Part shown: piece by piece, positions 22,659 through 32,900 of the stretch | Layout of the letters: each line of letters begins with the position of its first letter | How positions within the stretch are numbered: position 1 is the stretch's first letter | Source of the DNA: Lichina pygmaea | Taxonomy: Eukaryota; Ascomycota; Lichinomycetes; Lichinales; Lichinaceae | Length of the DNA stretch: 64,000 bases | Reading direction: 5' to 3' | NCBI GenBank assembly: GCA_963422465.1 | Contig: OY730169.1 | Coordinates: 1,922,001 to 1,986,000, forward strand | Notes under the pieces: model-generated | What the model was told of the DNA's origin: nothing | Database searches by the model: none | Seen by the model: only the letters and a program-made list of their open reading frames with translations | Position numbers and translations under genes: made by a program

Positions 22659-25358
22659 ATGAGGCCTTTACAGCCGGCGGGTTCAGCAACAAAGTCTCTG
22701 TTTGTTTGCCAATCATGTCGACTGCTTCTTACTCGCAGCAAGTCTGTGCCACGGCCGCGCAGATGCTTCAGCGACCTCCAGAAGTCTGCCAAGCAGTTTC
22801 GACGAAAGAAAAACACAGCAGACGACGGCAAGCCAGAGATTCGGTGGTTCGACCAGACTCCCGCTGACGGATCAGGCAAGGTGCGAGTTGAAAAGGCTGA
22901 GGATGATCAAGACACCAAGTCTCTTAAGAAGAGAATCGATCAGCTGGACGAGGAGTTGCAGCAGATGAAGAATGGTGGCGCTCTGGCGATTCCCGCTGTC
23001 ATATCTCGATTGCTCAAGAATGAAGGGGGTCTGGACGAGGACACAAAGAGCGCGCTGGATCAGCTGGAGAGGCTTTCGAAGTCGCTCTTGTCTGGGAAAG
23101 AAATCGCTTCTGATGGATCCGAGAACATCGCGAGAAGCACGGTCAAGATCACTCCTCCAAAGGAACAGCGGGTTTACCTCAATCGACTCAATGGCTACCT
23201 CAAGCAGGCCGAAGCGATAGGGTTTGATACCGCTACGAACAGGCAGCTGTGGCGCTGGTTCGTTCGGTGTAAGCAAAACATCCCAAGATTCGCAAAGAGC
23301 GTCTCCCCGGAGACGTGGAACATTATGTGGGAATCTCAAGCGTCTCGGCCACATTCTGACCCGGACCGAGCTGCACATCTACGGTCTCTGGCTCAGGGTA
23401 TCATGGACAGAGGGTTGCAGCTCAGTCCAACGCAATCGCTGGAGTATACCGAAGCTCTTTTCTTGGACGGGAAATTGGACAAGGCGATTGAGCAATGGAA
23501 CGTCTACAGCCCGAGTTTGGGTGAAGACGTGAAGCTATCAGAAAGCTTCTACGTCCTCGGAATCAAGATGTTCGCAGCCGCGGACGATGCAGAGACCGCC
23601 CACTGCCTCGCGTTCAGTTTGCTGAATGACGAGAAGATCAACGATCCGAGAGTTCTGATTCCAGTCATTACCGTCTGGACGAGAAAGGGCGGCAATATCC
23701 CTCTTCGACGCGCCTGGGTGGCCTATCTCCGGATGCGGGAGCTGTTCGCTCCGGAGATGACAATGGCCGACTACGACGCCGTCTGCAAGGCTTTCCTCGA
23801 TGCCGGTCGAGCTGATTTGGGGGTCGGCGTCTTCAAAGACATGATGCTTGCCCAAGACGGCCCTTCGGACTACGATTCCTTCTCGCTGTTTCGAAAAGCC
23901 TCACGTACCGTGAAAGAAATTCAGTCCATGGCCTCAGACACGTCTCAGCTCAACAAGTTGTCCTGGGAAGCCATGACGGCGCTCCCCAAAAGGATGCACA
24001 GCAAGTATTTTTACGGCAGTTGGATGAAGAAGCTGCTTGGGGCCGGTGATATCGAATCAGCCGTGCTTGTAGCCGAGCTGATGAATGCTCGACGGCTGGG
24101 ACCGGATGCTAAGTACCTGAACGGTGTCATCGCGGCATGGATGCGTCGAGGAAACGCGGATTCGTTTAAGAAAGCCGAGGTGATGGCCTTGAAGATGATC
24201 GAGAACCGGAAGGGCTTCGCTTGGCAGAGACGAGCCGCAGAACGGGGAGAGGTAGTTGCGTCCGGCAGCTCTCAGCCCCCAGTAGTGGCCGACAATGGAT
24301 CCGACCCTTGGACAACGTCTGCTACCTTGGAAACGTTTTGCATCCTCATCGATTACTATCTCGGACGCCAGAAGCATGACCAGATTCGCTGGCTCAATCG
24401 AGCTGTTCGGCTCGCGGAGTTCGAACCCAATGCTTTCTTCATGACACGCCTTCTGGCCAGCCAGCTGGCTACCGATGGCATCCGCAAGATATGGCAGACG
24501 TACGCGGACTGGGCGCATACCGGTAGAGGAAAACCTGACTTTGAGCTCTACGGTCTGCTGTGGGATTGTGCGATGATGCGCGCGAAAAAGACGTCCTCCT
24601 TGCAGCAGCCTCCACCGACAGCCTCGCTGGCAGAACCAGTAGCCCTCTCCGAGCCCGGCGAGGACTCCACGGTCCACAGTCATGATCGATCGATCATCCG
24701 CAAGCAGCAAGGGTTTCCGTCTCCGCGAGCTCTCTTCAGCAGCATGATGACGTGGTTCGTCGGCCTGAGCGGCAAAGAACGGGAGCGCCACCGAGAAGAC
24801 TTTCCACGGTCCATCTACGACAGCGTGATTCGCAGCCTTTTGCAGGATGGTAGCGGCGACCTCGCTGGTGTGATTGTGGCTCTCCATTGCATGAAGGCTC
24901 ATCTCGGTTTCTATCCGACAGCAGACACGGCCGATGACATCGTATCGTACCTCGCGAAGAAAGCCTCGGAGAAGGAAGAAGAGTTGGATCGGCAGGAGTA
25001 CTTGCTAGACCGAGACCAGCACGCGCTCGGCCAACAGCAAGCCAGCTCGGCAGTCCCATCCAGATCAGGAAAGAAGCGCAACCCCTTCGCCGTCCACGAA
25101 CACACGATGCTGGTAATGCAGCGTCTCCAGGAGATCGCCAACGCACGTACGATGCTTTTTGACAAACGAGCCATCGACGGCAAGGACGTTGCGGAGAACT
25201 TCAAGGAGGAGGAGAACCTTTATCTCCTCTCGTCTCTGATCAGGGACGTGCTGGTCAAGAACAGGGACATCGGCGAGCTCGACACGGTGGTCCAGCGCGC
25301 GGCGTGGGATATGGGGGTCGGTGGCATTGACACTGGGGACCACCTACACCTTGACTGA
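22659..25358 (+). CDS. mitochondrial PPR-like RNA-binding protein
   Basis: A single exon of 899 residues. I chose the ATG at 22659: it is the first ATG in frame and gives a classic mitochondrial presequence (MRPLQPAGSATKSLFVCQSC, then basic LLLTRSKSVPRPRRCFS). A coiled coil follows (about residues 85-150). The central part is made of degenerate helical-hairpin repeats of pentatricopeptide type, for example DYDAVCKAFLDAGRADLGVG, then VFKDMML, and YLNGVIAAWMRRGNADSF. Fungal PPR proteins of this size stabilise or activate specific mitochondrial transcripts; the target cannot be read from sequence. A second charged coiled-coil segment lies near residues 770-800 (KASEKEEELDRQEYLLDRD). No frameshift or stop is seen. 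Assignment to PPR rests on repeat style rather than on a decisive motif. Confidence 0.75.
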   Translation: MRPLQPAGSATKSLFVCQSCRLLLTRSKSVPRPRRCFSDLQKSAKQFRRKKNTADDGKPEIRWFDQTPADGSGKVRVEKAEDDQDTKSLKKRIDQLDEELQQMKNGGALAIPAVISRLLKNEGGLDEDTKSALDQLERLSKSLLSGKEIASDGSENIARSTVKITPPKEQRVYLNRLNGYLKQAEAIGFDTATNRQLWRWFVRCKQNIPRFAKSVSPETWNIMWESQASRPHSDPDRAAHLRSLAQGIMDRGLQLSPTQSLEYTEALFLDGKLDKAIEQWNVYSPSLGEDVKLSESFYVLGIKMFAAADDAETAHCLAFSLLNDEKINDPRVLIPVITVWTRKGGNIPLRRAWVAYLRMRELFAPEMTMADYDAVCKAFLDAGRADLGVGVFKDMMLAQDGPSDYDSFSLFRKASRTVKEIQSMASDTSQLNKLSWEAMTALPKRMHSKYFYGSWMKKLLGAGDIESAVLVAELMNARRLGPDAKYLNGVIAAWMRRGNADSFKKAEVMALKMIENRKGFAWQRRAAERGEVVASGSSQPPVVADNGSDPWTTSATLETFCILIDYYLGRQKHDQIRWLNRAVRLAEFEPNAFFMTRLLASQLATDGIRKIWQTYADWAHTGRGKPDFELYGLLWDCAMMRAKKTSSLQQPPPTASLAEPVALSEPGEDSTVHSHDRSIIRKQQGFPSPRALFSSMMTWFVGLSGKERERHREDFPRSIYDSVIRSLLQDGSGDLAGVIVALHCMKAHLGFYPTADTADDIVSYLAKKASEKEEELDRQEYLLDRDQHALGQQQASSAVPSRSGKKRNPFAVHEHTMLVMQRLQEIANARTMLFDKRAIDGKDVAENFKEEENLYLLSSLIRDVLVKNRDIGELDTVVQRAAWDMGVGGIDTGDHLHLD

Positions 25359-26052
25359 CCGGCTGGCGGACTGCCGGGCCAGCCGATAATCTAGCCGGCT
25401 AAGTAGCATACTCGCTGGCTTTGCGAATGGCACAAGACGGGTAATGACACTGTACAGTATGTAGACCAACATCCATACTCAAGAATTCTCCATATGCATG
25501 CTCCACTGTTTACCCAGCAATAGGCTGACGGCCTGATGACCATACAGCACAGTAAGAGAGGAACGTATTTCAATAAGTCAGCATGGCAACGACATGACGA
25601 GCACTCCGGAGGTAATTTGTTACACCATGGTGATGAAAACCACAATCACAGCCACAATCACAACCACAGCTCCAGCTCCAGCTCCCAGCTCCAGCTTCGG
25701 TCTCCGCGGTGAGAGTCCTTTGACTTGATGACAGTATCTACAGCGCGGAGTTCCGTGGCGAGGAACGACTTGGATTAAACTGGTTGTATACGTGCAGTAT
25801 ATGCACCGCGTAGCTGTGTGTGTGTGTGTGTGTGTGTGCGTGCGCGCGAACATACGTACAGTATATGGAAGACGTCAGAGCTTTGCTGTCGTGGCACGGG
25901 CAGTCATGGGCAGATCAGCCAAGAATAGATAAAAAAGAAACCAGTGTGACTGACAGATCAGGTCCGCCCGAGATGGTTGGGAAGAGCACTGAATGTTGCC
26001 AGATTTTGGATTTTAGAGTGACCAGCCGGAGACAGGTGAATGGGAGGGGAGA
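25359..26052. other. gap with (TG)12 microsatellite
   Basis: No gene recognised. It contains a (TG)12 repeat at 25815-25838 followed by a CGTGCGCGCG stretch, and a CACAATCACAGCC-type short tandem pattern near 25640-25690. Confidence 0.6.
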
Positions 26053-26073
26053 GGGGGGGGGGGGGGGGGGGGG
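26053..26073 (+). repeat. G21 homopolymer tract
   Basis: Twenty-one G residues immediately left of repeat array B; the first array unit begins eight bases later. Array A has the same arrangement, a homopolymer pair at its left edge. Confidence 0.92.
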
Positions 26074-26077
26074 ATTT

Positions 26078-26640
26078 TATCGTCGAACATCGCAAAATCC
26101 AGAAACTCGACCCGGCCAAATCAGACTGAGCTGGTCGAAATGTCGTTGAACATCTGAGTGTTAAGGAAGGCGGTCAATGTATTGTCGAACATCGCAAAAT
26201 CTGGAATCTCGAGCCGGCCAAATCAGATTGAGCTGGTCACCTTAATTGTCGAACATCTGAGCATAGGTCAAACTATCGTCGAACATCGCGAAATCCACAA
26301 AACCGAGCTGGCCAAATCAGTATCTAAACGTATGTGAAGGTGGTCAGATTATCGTCGAACATCGCAAAATCTGGAATCTCGAGCCGGCCAAATCAGATTG
26401 AGCTGGTCACCTTAATTGTCGAACATCTGAGCATAGGTCAAACTATCGTCGAACATCGCGAAATCCACAAAACCGAGCTGGCCAAATCAGTATCTAAACG
26501 TATGTGAAGGTGGTCAGATTATCGTCGAACATCGCAAAATCCAGACAAATCAAGCTGGCCAAATCAGGGCTTGAACTGGTCACCAATTGGTCGAACATCT
26601 AAACGTAGGTGGTCAGGATATTGTCGAACGTCGCTATATC
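26078..26640 (+). repeat. tandem array B (GTCGAACATC family) with 170-bp duplication
   Basis: Eleven copies of GTCGAACATC or close variants occur at 26082, 26142, 26184, 26248, 26278, 26354, 26418, 26448, 26524, 26590 and 26623. Most are followed by CGCAAAATC or CGCGAAATCC and then by GGCCAAATCAG. Positions 26181-26350 and 26351-26520 form a near-perfect 170-bp tandem duplication (I see one difference, near the unit start); a third partial unit follows. No coding capacity. It shares its core with array A at 10.6-11.4 kb. Confidence 0.9.
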
Positions 26641-26731
26641 TTGAGCTTCGAGCGAGTCACATGTTCGTCGGCCAGCCAACTCCCTACGCTCTACGAGTAC
26701 GTACTGTACTCCCCGCTCGTCCTCAAAAGTA

Positions 26732-27860
26732 CTAATCGTGATCCTCCTCGGTGAGACCCGGACAACCGTCAAAAGACTCGTCCGGATACAAGAACTTGCA
26801 CCAAAAGCAGTACCTCCATGTATCCCGTAGATGGCGCACCAGTAGCACGAGTCGCTCCATCGGGGGACGCGCATTGAACCCGTCGAGCTCGGCATCTTCT
26901 TGGTCGAGCTCGGCGTCCTGCTCGGCCACGACGGTCCGCCCAAGTGTCTGCTGCTCCTCGCCATCCTCGTCCGTGTTGTCGCCTTCGTATGTCGGTACGC
27001 GTGACAAGCTTTGCTGTAGATCGTGCCGCATTCGTCGCTCCCGGTCTTGCGTGAGCCGGTGACGCGTCAGACCACGCCAGAGGACGGGGATCTGGGAGAG
27101 CGGCAGAGCCGATTGCGGTGCCTTGACAGATGCGTTCCTGGAAGTCGTGGGTTGCGGGGCGTCGTCGTCGTCGGAGCTGGCGTCCTGTTGATACTTGCCA
27201 TCGACATCTGATCCTCTTGCTTGGTATTTCCCGCTTCCTCTGGATAGTGCGTCTGCGTCAAGCTTCTCGGCGACTTTTTGAGCTGCCAAAATTTGTCCTT
27301 CCAGCCTCCGCTCTTCTCTCTCCAACCGCACTCGCTCTCGATAGTCTTCTTCGTCGACCTTCTGCCTCTTGGCCTCCCCCTCGAATGCTTCACGGACTTT
27401 GCGTTTCTTCTCCGAATCCAAGCCAATGCCTCCGCGGTCCTCCTTGACCTGCACTGAGAGCGGTTCTGTCCTGGCTGTGATCTGCTCTTCTGGCTTGCCT
27501 AACGCTCCACCGGCCTGGAACCCCATTGCCTGCATCATCTTCAGACCCTTGCTTGATGGCTCTGTTTCATGGATAGGCCGTGCGAGAGCCTCATCGCGCT
27601 TCTCGGCTGCTAGCCGTGCCAGCTCGGCTTTGGATTTAGGACGCTTCGTCTCAGCCTATCTTGTCTCGTAAGGGCCAATTTCAAGGAGGATAGAGGAGCC
27701 GAAATACCTCGCGCTCTTTGCGCAAGCGCCGTTGAGTGTAAGTCTCCTTCTCCTTCGGCTTGGTCGGCTCTGTGATTATCATATTCATGTAGTCGTCCTC
27801 AGCCTCATCAACACTTGTGGTGCTGTTTTTCGGTTGTTTCTCCATCACGGCGCTTGGCAT
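26732..27860 (-). CDS. G-patch and DUF4187 protein (GPATCH11-like)
   Basis: Two exons (minus 27860-27708 and 27655-26732) give 358 residues. The N-terminal block EDDYMNMIITEPTKPKEKET and TYTQRRLRKERE joins to AETKRPKSKAELARLAAEKR across a 52-bp intron (GTATTT..GATAG). The G-patch follows, starting KMMQAMGFQAGGALGK, with a charged coiled coil after it (EEDYRERVRLEREERRLEGQ). The C-terminus, CFWCKFLYPDESFDGCPG then LTEEDHD, is the DUF4187 signature with its paired cysteines. G-patch proteins usually activate DEAH helicases in splicing or ribosome assembly; the human relative GPATCH11 is nuclear. ATG 27860 was chosen; 27845 in the same frame is an alternative five codons in. It lies head to head with the tRNA and the NTF2-like gene. 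Confidence 0.87.
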
Positions 27861-28075
27861 TGATGACCAGTGCAAAGGAGTCCACGTATCATCGGAGATG
27901 GTAGGGGCTGTGTACGTGATATACGATTGTAGGTATGTAGGTGCAAGGGCACTCTTAGCATGGCTCTGCCATCTGGATGGCTCGCATGATTCGATATCAC
28001 GTGCTGAAAATCTAGTGACCTGTGATTTGCCTTCATATATTCCTTTTTCAAGAAATTGGATTGTTTCCCTTGTTC

Positions 28076-28181
28076 AGCCTCGTGGCCTAGTGGTTAGGGC
28101 TTTGTTCTTATAATTATCTTGACTGGTGGTTGGGATTGTTATGACTAACGAAAGTCGTGGGTTCAATCCCCACCGGGGCTA
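28076..28181 (+). tRNA. tRNA-Ile (anticodon UAU) with intron
   Basis: A full cloverleaf can be drawn. The acceptor stem pairs AGCCTCG (28076-28082) with CGGGGCT (28174-28180), followed by discriminator A. The D arm is GCCT/GGGC with AGTGGTTA in the loop, matching a pol III A box. The anticodon stem is TTGTT (28102-28106) with AACGA (28147-28151), loop C-T-TAT-A..T, so the anticodon is UAU. The T arm GTGGG-TTCAATC-CCCAC contains the B box. A 33-nt intron (28113-28145) interrupts the anticodon loop after position 37, the canonical site. Eukaryotic tRNA-Ile(UAU) genes commonly carry an intron, which fits. It reads the rare AUA codon. Confidence 0.93.
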
Positions 28182-28195
28182 TTGCACATTGTGAA

Positions 28196-28201
28196 TTTTT
28201 T
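28196..28201 (+). terminator. pol III terminator (T6)
   Basis: A run of six T residues 15 bases after the tRNA end, the normal RNA polymerase III stop signal. Confidence 0.8.
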
Positions 28202-28410
28202 GACCTTGAAAATCTTGAGGGTAGTTGCACCACATTTGTCTCGAGTGACGTGTACCATCGCCAGTGGCATAAGTGCTGATTCTGATGTTTTTGGTTGCCA
28301 TTTTTGAGTGCTGAGAGCGGCTTCCGAGGGACGCAGCTCACTACAACTCTATTGGCATTGTCCTGGTAGTTTTGGCAAGATCCAGACAACGGTCGACCAG
28401 GGTCTCGGGT

Positions 28411-29145
28411 ATGGAAATTGCAGAACAAGAGCGTGAGAGGCTTCTCCGCGCGCGAGCCGTTTCGTTCTGTCAGAGCTTCGTGCGAGGGCGGAGTCCTTGG
28501 GAGATACTAGAAGACCACTTTATCCCCGACACGAACGGCATTCAAGACTCGAGATGCCGACCTAAGATCACAGAGCATGGACCCAGGTGGGCCATCTCAC
28601 GCCTGCCTTTCCTGAGCCGGACCTTCATCGGGCGAGATTTCAAGCCAAACGATGACGACGCCTCACGGAAAGATCAGCCAGAGACAGGTGAGACCTGTGA
28701 CGCATATTTCAGGCTGTTGACGGCTACGTTGGAGTTCAAGCCGGACGAGGACGTGTTTCCGCGACCGGAAGGCTTTGCCGTGGATATCCATGCCGATGAC
28801 AAGACACCGGACCAGATATCTGGTTCCGTTCTAGGATCCAACCCTAGCACCGGTCCAGGCTCTAGCTCCTCTGATTCCGAGTCTACTTCTGCCGCAGCCG
28901 GCGCTGATACCGGCAGAGCCGGCGGTAATAGAGGCGGTGTGGTAACGGTGGTAGGCCACGCCTCGTTTTCTAGTAAGAAGACCGGCAGGACGTGGAAAGA
29001 GCAATTCATCCATCGACTCAGCGCGTTCGACGAGCTTGGCAGAATAGGCCATTGGCAGATTTGGGCCGACCCGCTGAGTGCGTGGATGGCCGTTGGGGGC
29101 GAGAACGAGGAAGCAGTTTCTAGCCAGGATCGTGCATCCTTCTAG
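28411..29145 (+). CDS. NTF2-like (SnoaL-type) fungal protein of unknown function
   Basis: A single exon, 244 residues from the ATG at 28411 (an upstream open stretch to 28372 lacks an ATG). It begins MEIAEQERERLLRARAVSFC and has the layout of the single-domain cone-shaped NTF2/SnoaL fold: an N-terminal helix, a segment ITEHGPRWAISRLPFLSRTF, a strand YFRLLTATLEFKPDED, then VVTVVGHASFSSKKTGRTWK, EQFIHRLSAFDELGRIGHWQ and IWADPLSAWMAVGG. A low-complexity Ser/Gly insert (residues about 145-185) lies between strands. Such proteins can be enzymes, binding proteins or scaffolds, so no reaction is inferred. No signal peptide or membrane segment. Confidence 0.75.
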   Translation: MEIAEQERERLLRARAVSFCQSFVRGRSPWEILEDHFIPDTNGIQDSRCRPKITEHGPRWAISRLPFLSRTFIGRDFKPNDDDASRKDQPETGETCDAYFRLLTATLEFKPDEDVFPRPEGFAVDIHADDKTPDQISGSVLGSNPSTGPGSSSSDSESTSAAAGADTGRAGGNRGGVVTVVGHASFSSKKTGRTWKEQFIHRLSAFDELGRIGHWQIWADPLSAWMAVGGENEEAVSSQDRASF

Positions 29146-29961
29146 AATAGCCTGTTGAGCTACGATCCCTGGGCATTCATACAGCGGGGTGACACTACAT
29201 CTTGAGGGCAGTGAGAAAGAGGACCTGGTCAAACCCCTTACAGGCTTATATACCCAAGTGACTGAAACCTTCAACAATCACCTTAATTACGAACACAACT
29301 GGCAGATTCAAACAATCCGACCGTTGACAAGCCATGATAATTGGTACAACAGTGCCTCAAGCTATCAAACTCAGTCGCTCCAAGTTCAAGGAAGATTTCT
29401 TGATGATGTTGACAAAGATTGATTTACCTTGGCTGGGTTACAGTTGACAGACAAGTCTTCATGACCTCAACATAACACTACTCCTCCTACATGATACCCA
29501 TCATGACTTGATTGCACTATTCTTGCACGCTAAGTAAACTACTGAGATGATTAGGCTACTCTACAGTATCAATCCCGGGAAGGGCATACAGTACGGTACG
29601 TATAATAGTCTGGGACTCGTTGAATCGAGACTCCTTGAGTCAAAGCTCGAGAATCGAACCACCTGTGCTAGCGAACACGACGCAGCAAGAGCATGACTGT
29701 CCAGATAGAAATACAATGTAGACTAGAACTGCAGACCCTGTGCTATGCACGGCTGTACCACACACCGCTTTACCACCCCCCTGAGCCGCATTGCCTGTTG
29801 ATTAACGGAGACCGTACGGAGTAGATCTGTCCGTGTACTGTAGTACACAACGCTCTTTCTAGTCCTCCCCTTCTTCCTCTTCCATAAGCAACATCAAATC
29901 TTAATCACTCCCTATGAGCTCATCCCTGCGGATACCTCTATTGGAAAAAAAACACCTCTAA
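29146..29961. other. intergenic, convergent 3' ends
   Basis: About 0.8 kb between the NTF2-like gene and the BRR2 stop codon. No gene is recognised. A B-box-like word on the minus strand near 29650 has no matching tRNA fold. Confidence 0.55.
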
Positions 29962-32900
29962 TCACTCCTCACCGTCCTCCTCCTCGTCCTCTCCATCCTC
30001 ATCCATGCCCTCGGCCGCGGTGACGGTAAATGATGGATCTTGATCGACGCCGACGTAGCTGTCACACATGAGGTAGCACTTGAGGTCGTGTGGACCGGGG
30101 TTTGGCACGACGAACTCCAGCTTGAGCTCGAGTTTCCTGGCGACGGTGACGCGCTTGATGGCGAGCAGCGACTTGGCCGACTCGTCTCCGACGACGACCC
30201 ACCAGCTCTCGGTCTTCTTGGCCGGGTAGAAGGGCGCGTGCACGGCCAGATCGACGTCGCCGCTGGGACCGCCGTCGGTCATGGCGTCCTCGTCGACGTC
30301 TCGCTCGAGCTTGATCTTCAGGTACGCGGGCGACCCGGCGACAATGTCGTCCGGCTCGAGAACCTCAAATTCGAGGTCGATGTTGGGGTACTTGCTGTTG
30401 GTGAACGCGGCCGCCGCGGCGAGCTGCTGGTTCGAGAGCCCGAGCCGCTTGATCAAAGCGTCGTACTTTGGGTTCTCCGACGGGTCCATGGCCTCCATAA
30501 ACTCGAAGACGTCCTTGATGCCAAACTCGTTGGCCGCCTTGACCGTCTCTGGCGAGAAGTGAGGGAGCTGTTTGAGCGGGCTGTCTCGATCCCACATGGC
30601 CTGGATCACCATCTGAGACATCTCCATTGCGCTCATGGCGTTGAGGTGGCCCTCCGACGACAAGACATCAACGCAGGCACTTAAGAGGTTGAGCACCTTG
30701 GCGAGGATGACGTCTTGGTCCTTGGCCAGGTCGACGGGCAGCTCCATGCGCGAAAAGTGAGCTTGCAGAAGGACAAAGGCCTTGAAGTCTGGCGACTCGA
30801 ACTTTGGCTGGGACATCTTGACCGGCACCCGGTCGTAGATGCGCCGAAGGATCTGCGCTTCGTGTCGTCGGATCTGAATCGACTCAAACTCCGTGGCGGA
30901 CGAGACAATCTCCAGGATGCCCTTGAGTTTCGTCCTGCCGTTCAACGATAATATGAGCGTCTGCATCGTGATAAAGGAGATGTTGTAGTAGGCCGCGATC
31001 ATGGCGGGGTTCAGCGGCGTCACGGTATCGTCCTCCTCATCGAGGTCGATGATCTTCGCCTCGCCCAGGTCCTTCAGCGTCGTCTCGACTAATTCCGACA
31101 GGTGAGTGCTGAGACCCTCGTGCGACGTGTCCGTCAAGCTGTAATAGCTCGGGTTCGCCAACAGGCGCCGGTAGAAGTACGTGTAGGTGGCCCAGTCGAC
31201 AGCATCTTGAGTGGACCCGATCATCTTGGTGCTGATTTCCGCAACAAAGGCGTCGTGTAGATAATCGTGCAACTGGCTCTCGACCGGCAAGGCTTCGTTG
31301 AGAAACTTCTTGTAGTACTCGCGTTTGACGGCCGGAACCATGAGCACCCCCTTGTTGAGCTTATCCTGAAGCGGCCGGTTCGCTCGCCCGAACATCTGTA
31401 GGACCTCGCTGAGTGGATAATCGACATATCTGTGCTCTCGGCCCTCGAAGAACTGAGTGCCCATGACGATCACCATGTGGGCGGTAGATTCAAGCTCCCA
31501 GCACACATCCCTGGACGCAAGCATCAACTGAATCGCTCCATTGTCAAAGAGGTGCTGCACGATACGCTTGTCGCTCTGAGCTAAGGCCTCGTGGTAGTAC
31601 CCGATCCCGTGCGAGATCGACTCGGCCAGCGCTCGCTCCTGGATCCGATTGAGAAGCGGGGCAAGGTCGGCAGTCTCTGCATGCAAGAAACGGTCCTCAT
31701 CGTCGTCGGCAACGCAGGCGGCAAGGAGATCCAGGGCCGTAGCCCGTGCCTGCTTGCGCGTCGGAACGAACACGAGGGCTGGCTTATCGGGAGATAGCTG
31801 CGTGACGGCGACATAAACTGGCTTCGCCATGGCCAGCATGAGAGACGGAAAGTGGGGTATCGAGAAGGACTGTATGTGCAGCTCAAGCGGGACCGGCCTC
31901 GTCCTCGGGCTGAAACTGTGGATACTGTGCTTCGTAGCACCTATCCACTCACCCATGTCCCTCGCATTCGCAAGGGAGACGCTAAGACCTACGATTCTCA
32001 TGTTGTTTTCGGTCTGGAGGGAGATGTAGTGCATACGAGACACGATGGTCTCGTACACATAGCCACCGAGACCGCCCAACGTGTGTATCTCATCGGCGAT
32101 GAACAGCTGCACCGTCTGCACGTTCTTCCGGCGCTCCCAATGACGAGAAAGAACATCCCATTGCGATGGAGTGGCTAGGATCAAGTCACCCCGTTCGAGA
32201 AGCTTCAGATCGGCAATGGTCTCGCCTGTCAACCTGACAATTTCCTTACCACCGTCGATGTCCTTGAGTCGTTTGCTCCAATCTTTCAGTCGCTGCTCCA
32301 CGAGCTCCTCAAAGGGAGCGATGTACACAGCCCTGCCAGAGTTGTTCTTCGACCAATGGCGAAGAAGAGCAAACTCAGCACAGACGGTTTTTCCACTCCC
32401 CGCTGGAGCTCCGACGAACACGCTGTCGTCCGACGAGAACAGGGAGTTGAAGACTTGAGTTTGGATCTTGTTGAACGTCTTCCAATTCGGATAGAGCCTC
32501 GCATACTCCGGCTTCTTGAGCGCCGAGACGGGGAGCGGCTGCAAGTCGAGGGGCTGGGTGTGCGGAGGGAACTTCTCGGGCAGGATCAGCTTCTGGAACG
32601 AAACGGCGAGCTTCGTCTCCGAAAGCATCCATCGGTCAGAGATGAGGGTGATGAAGTAGTTGGGCGGCATAGGTTCGGTGATAGGCACCGTGAACTCGAC
32701 GAGATGCTCATTGTTCTCGGACTCGGCATGTTCTCGGCGAAGCACGAACTGGTCATGGAACAAGATCTCTTCGCCATCGCTGTCTTCGGCCAGGACCCAG
32801 AACGCCTCGGACACCCCGTGAACGTCGTCATCCCATTCAAAATTGGGAGTGATGGCCAGTGCCACACGCAACATCGATCGAGTCATCGGTTGAGCTTGGG

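Noticed and set aside
10550-26640. CRISPR-like arrangement in arrays A and B
   Set aside because: The genome is eukaryotic, repeats are degenerate and irregularly spaced, spacers are themselves repeated, and no cas genes exist.
29630-29690. Possible tRNA on the minus strand (GGTTCGATTC word)
   Set aside because: No A box at the right distance and no acceptor or T-stem pairing.
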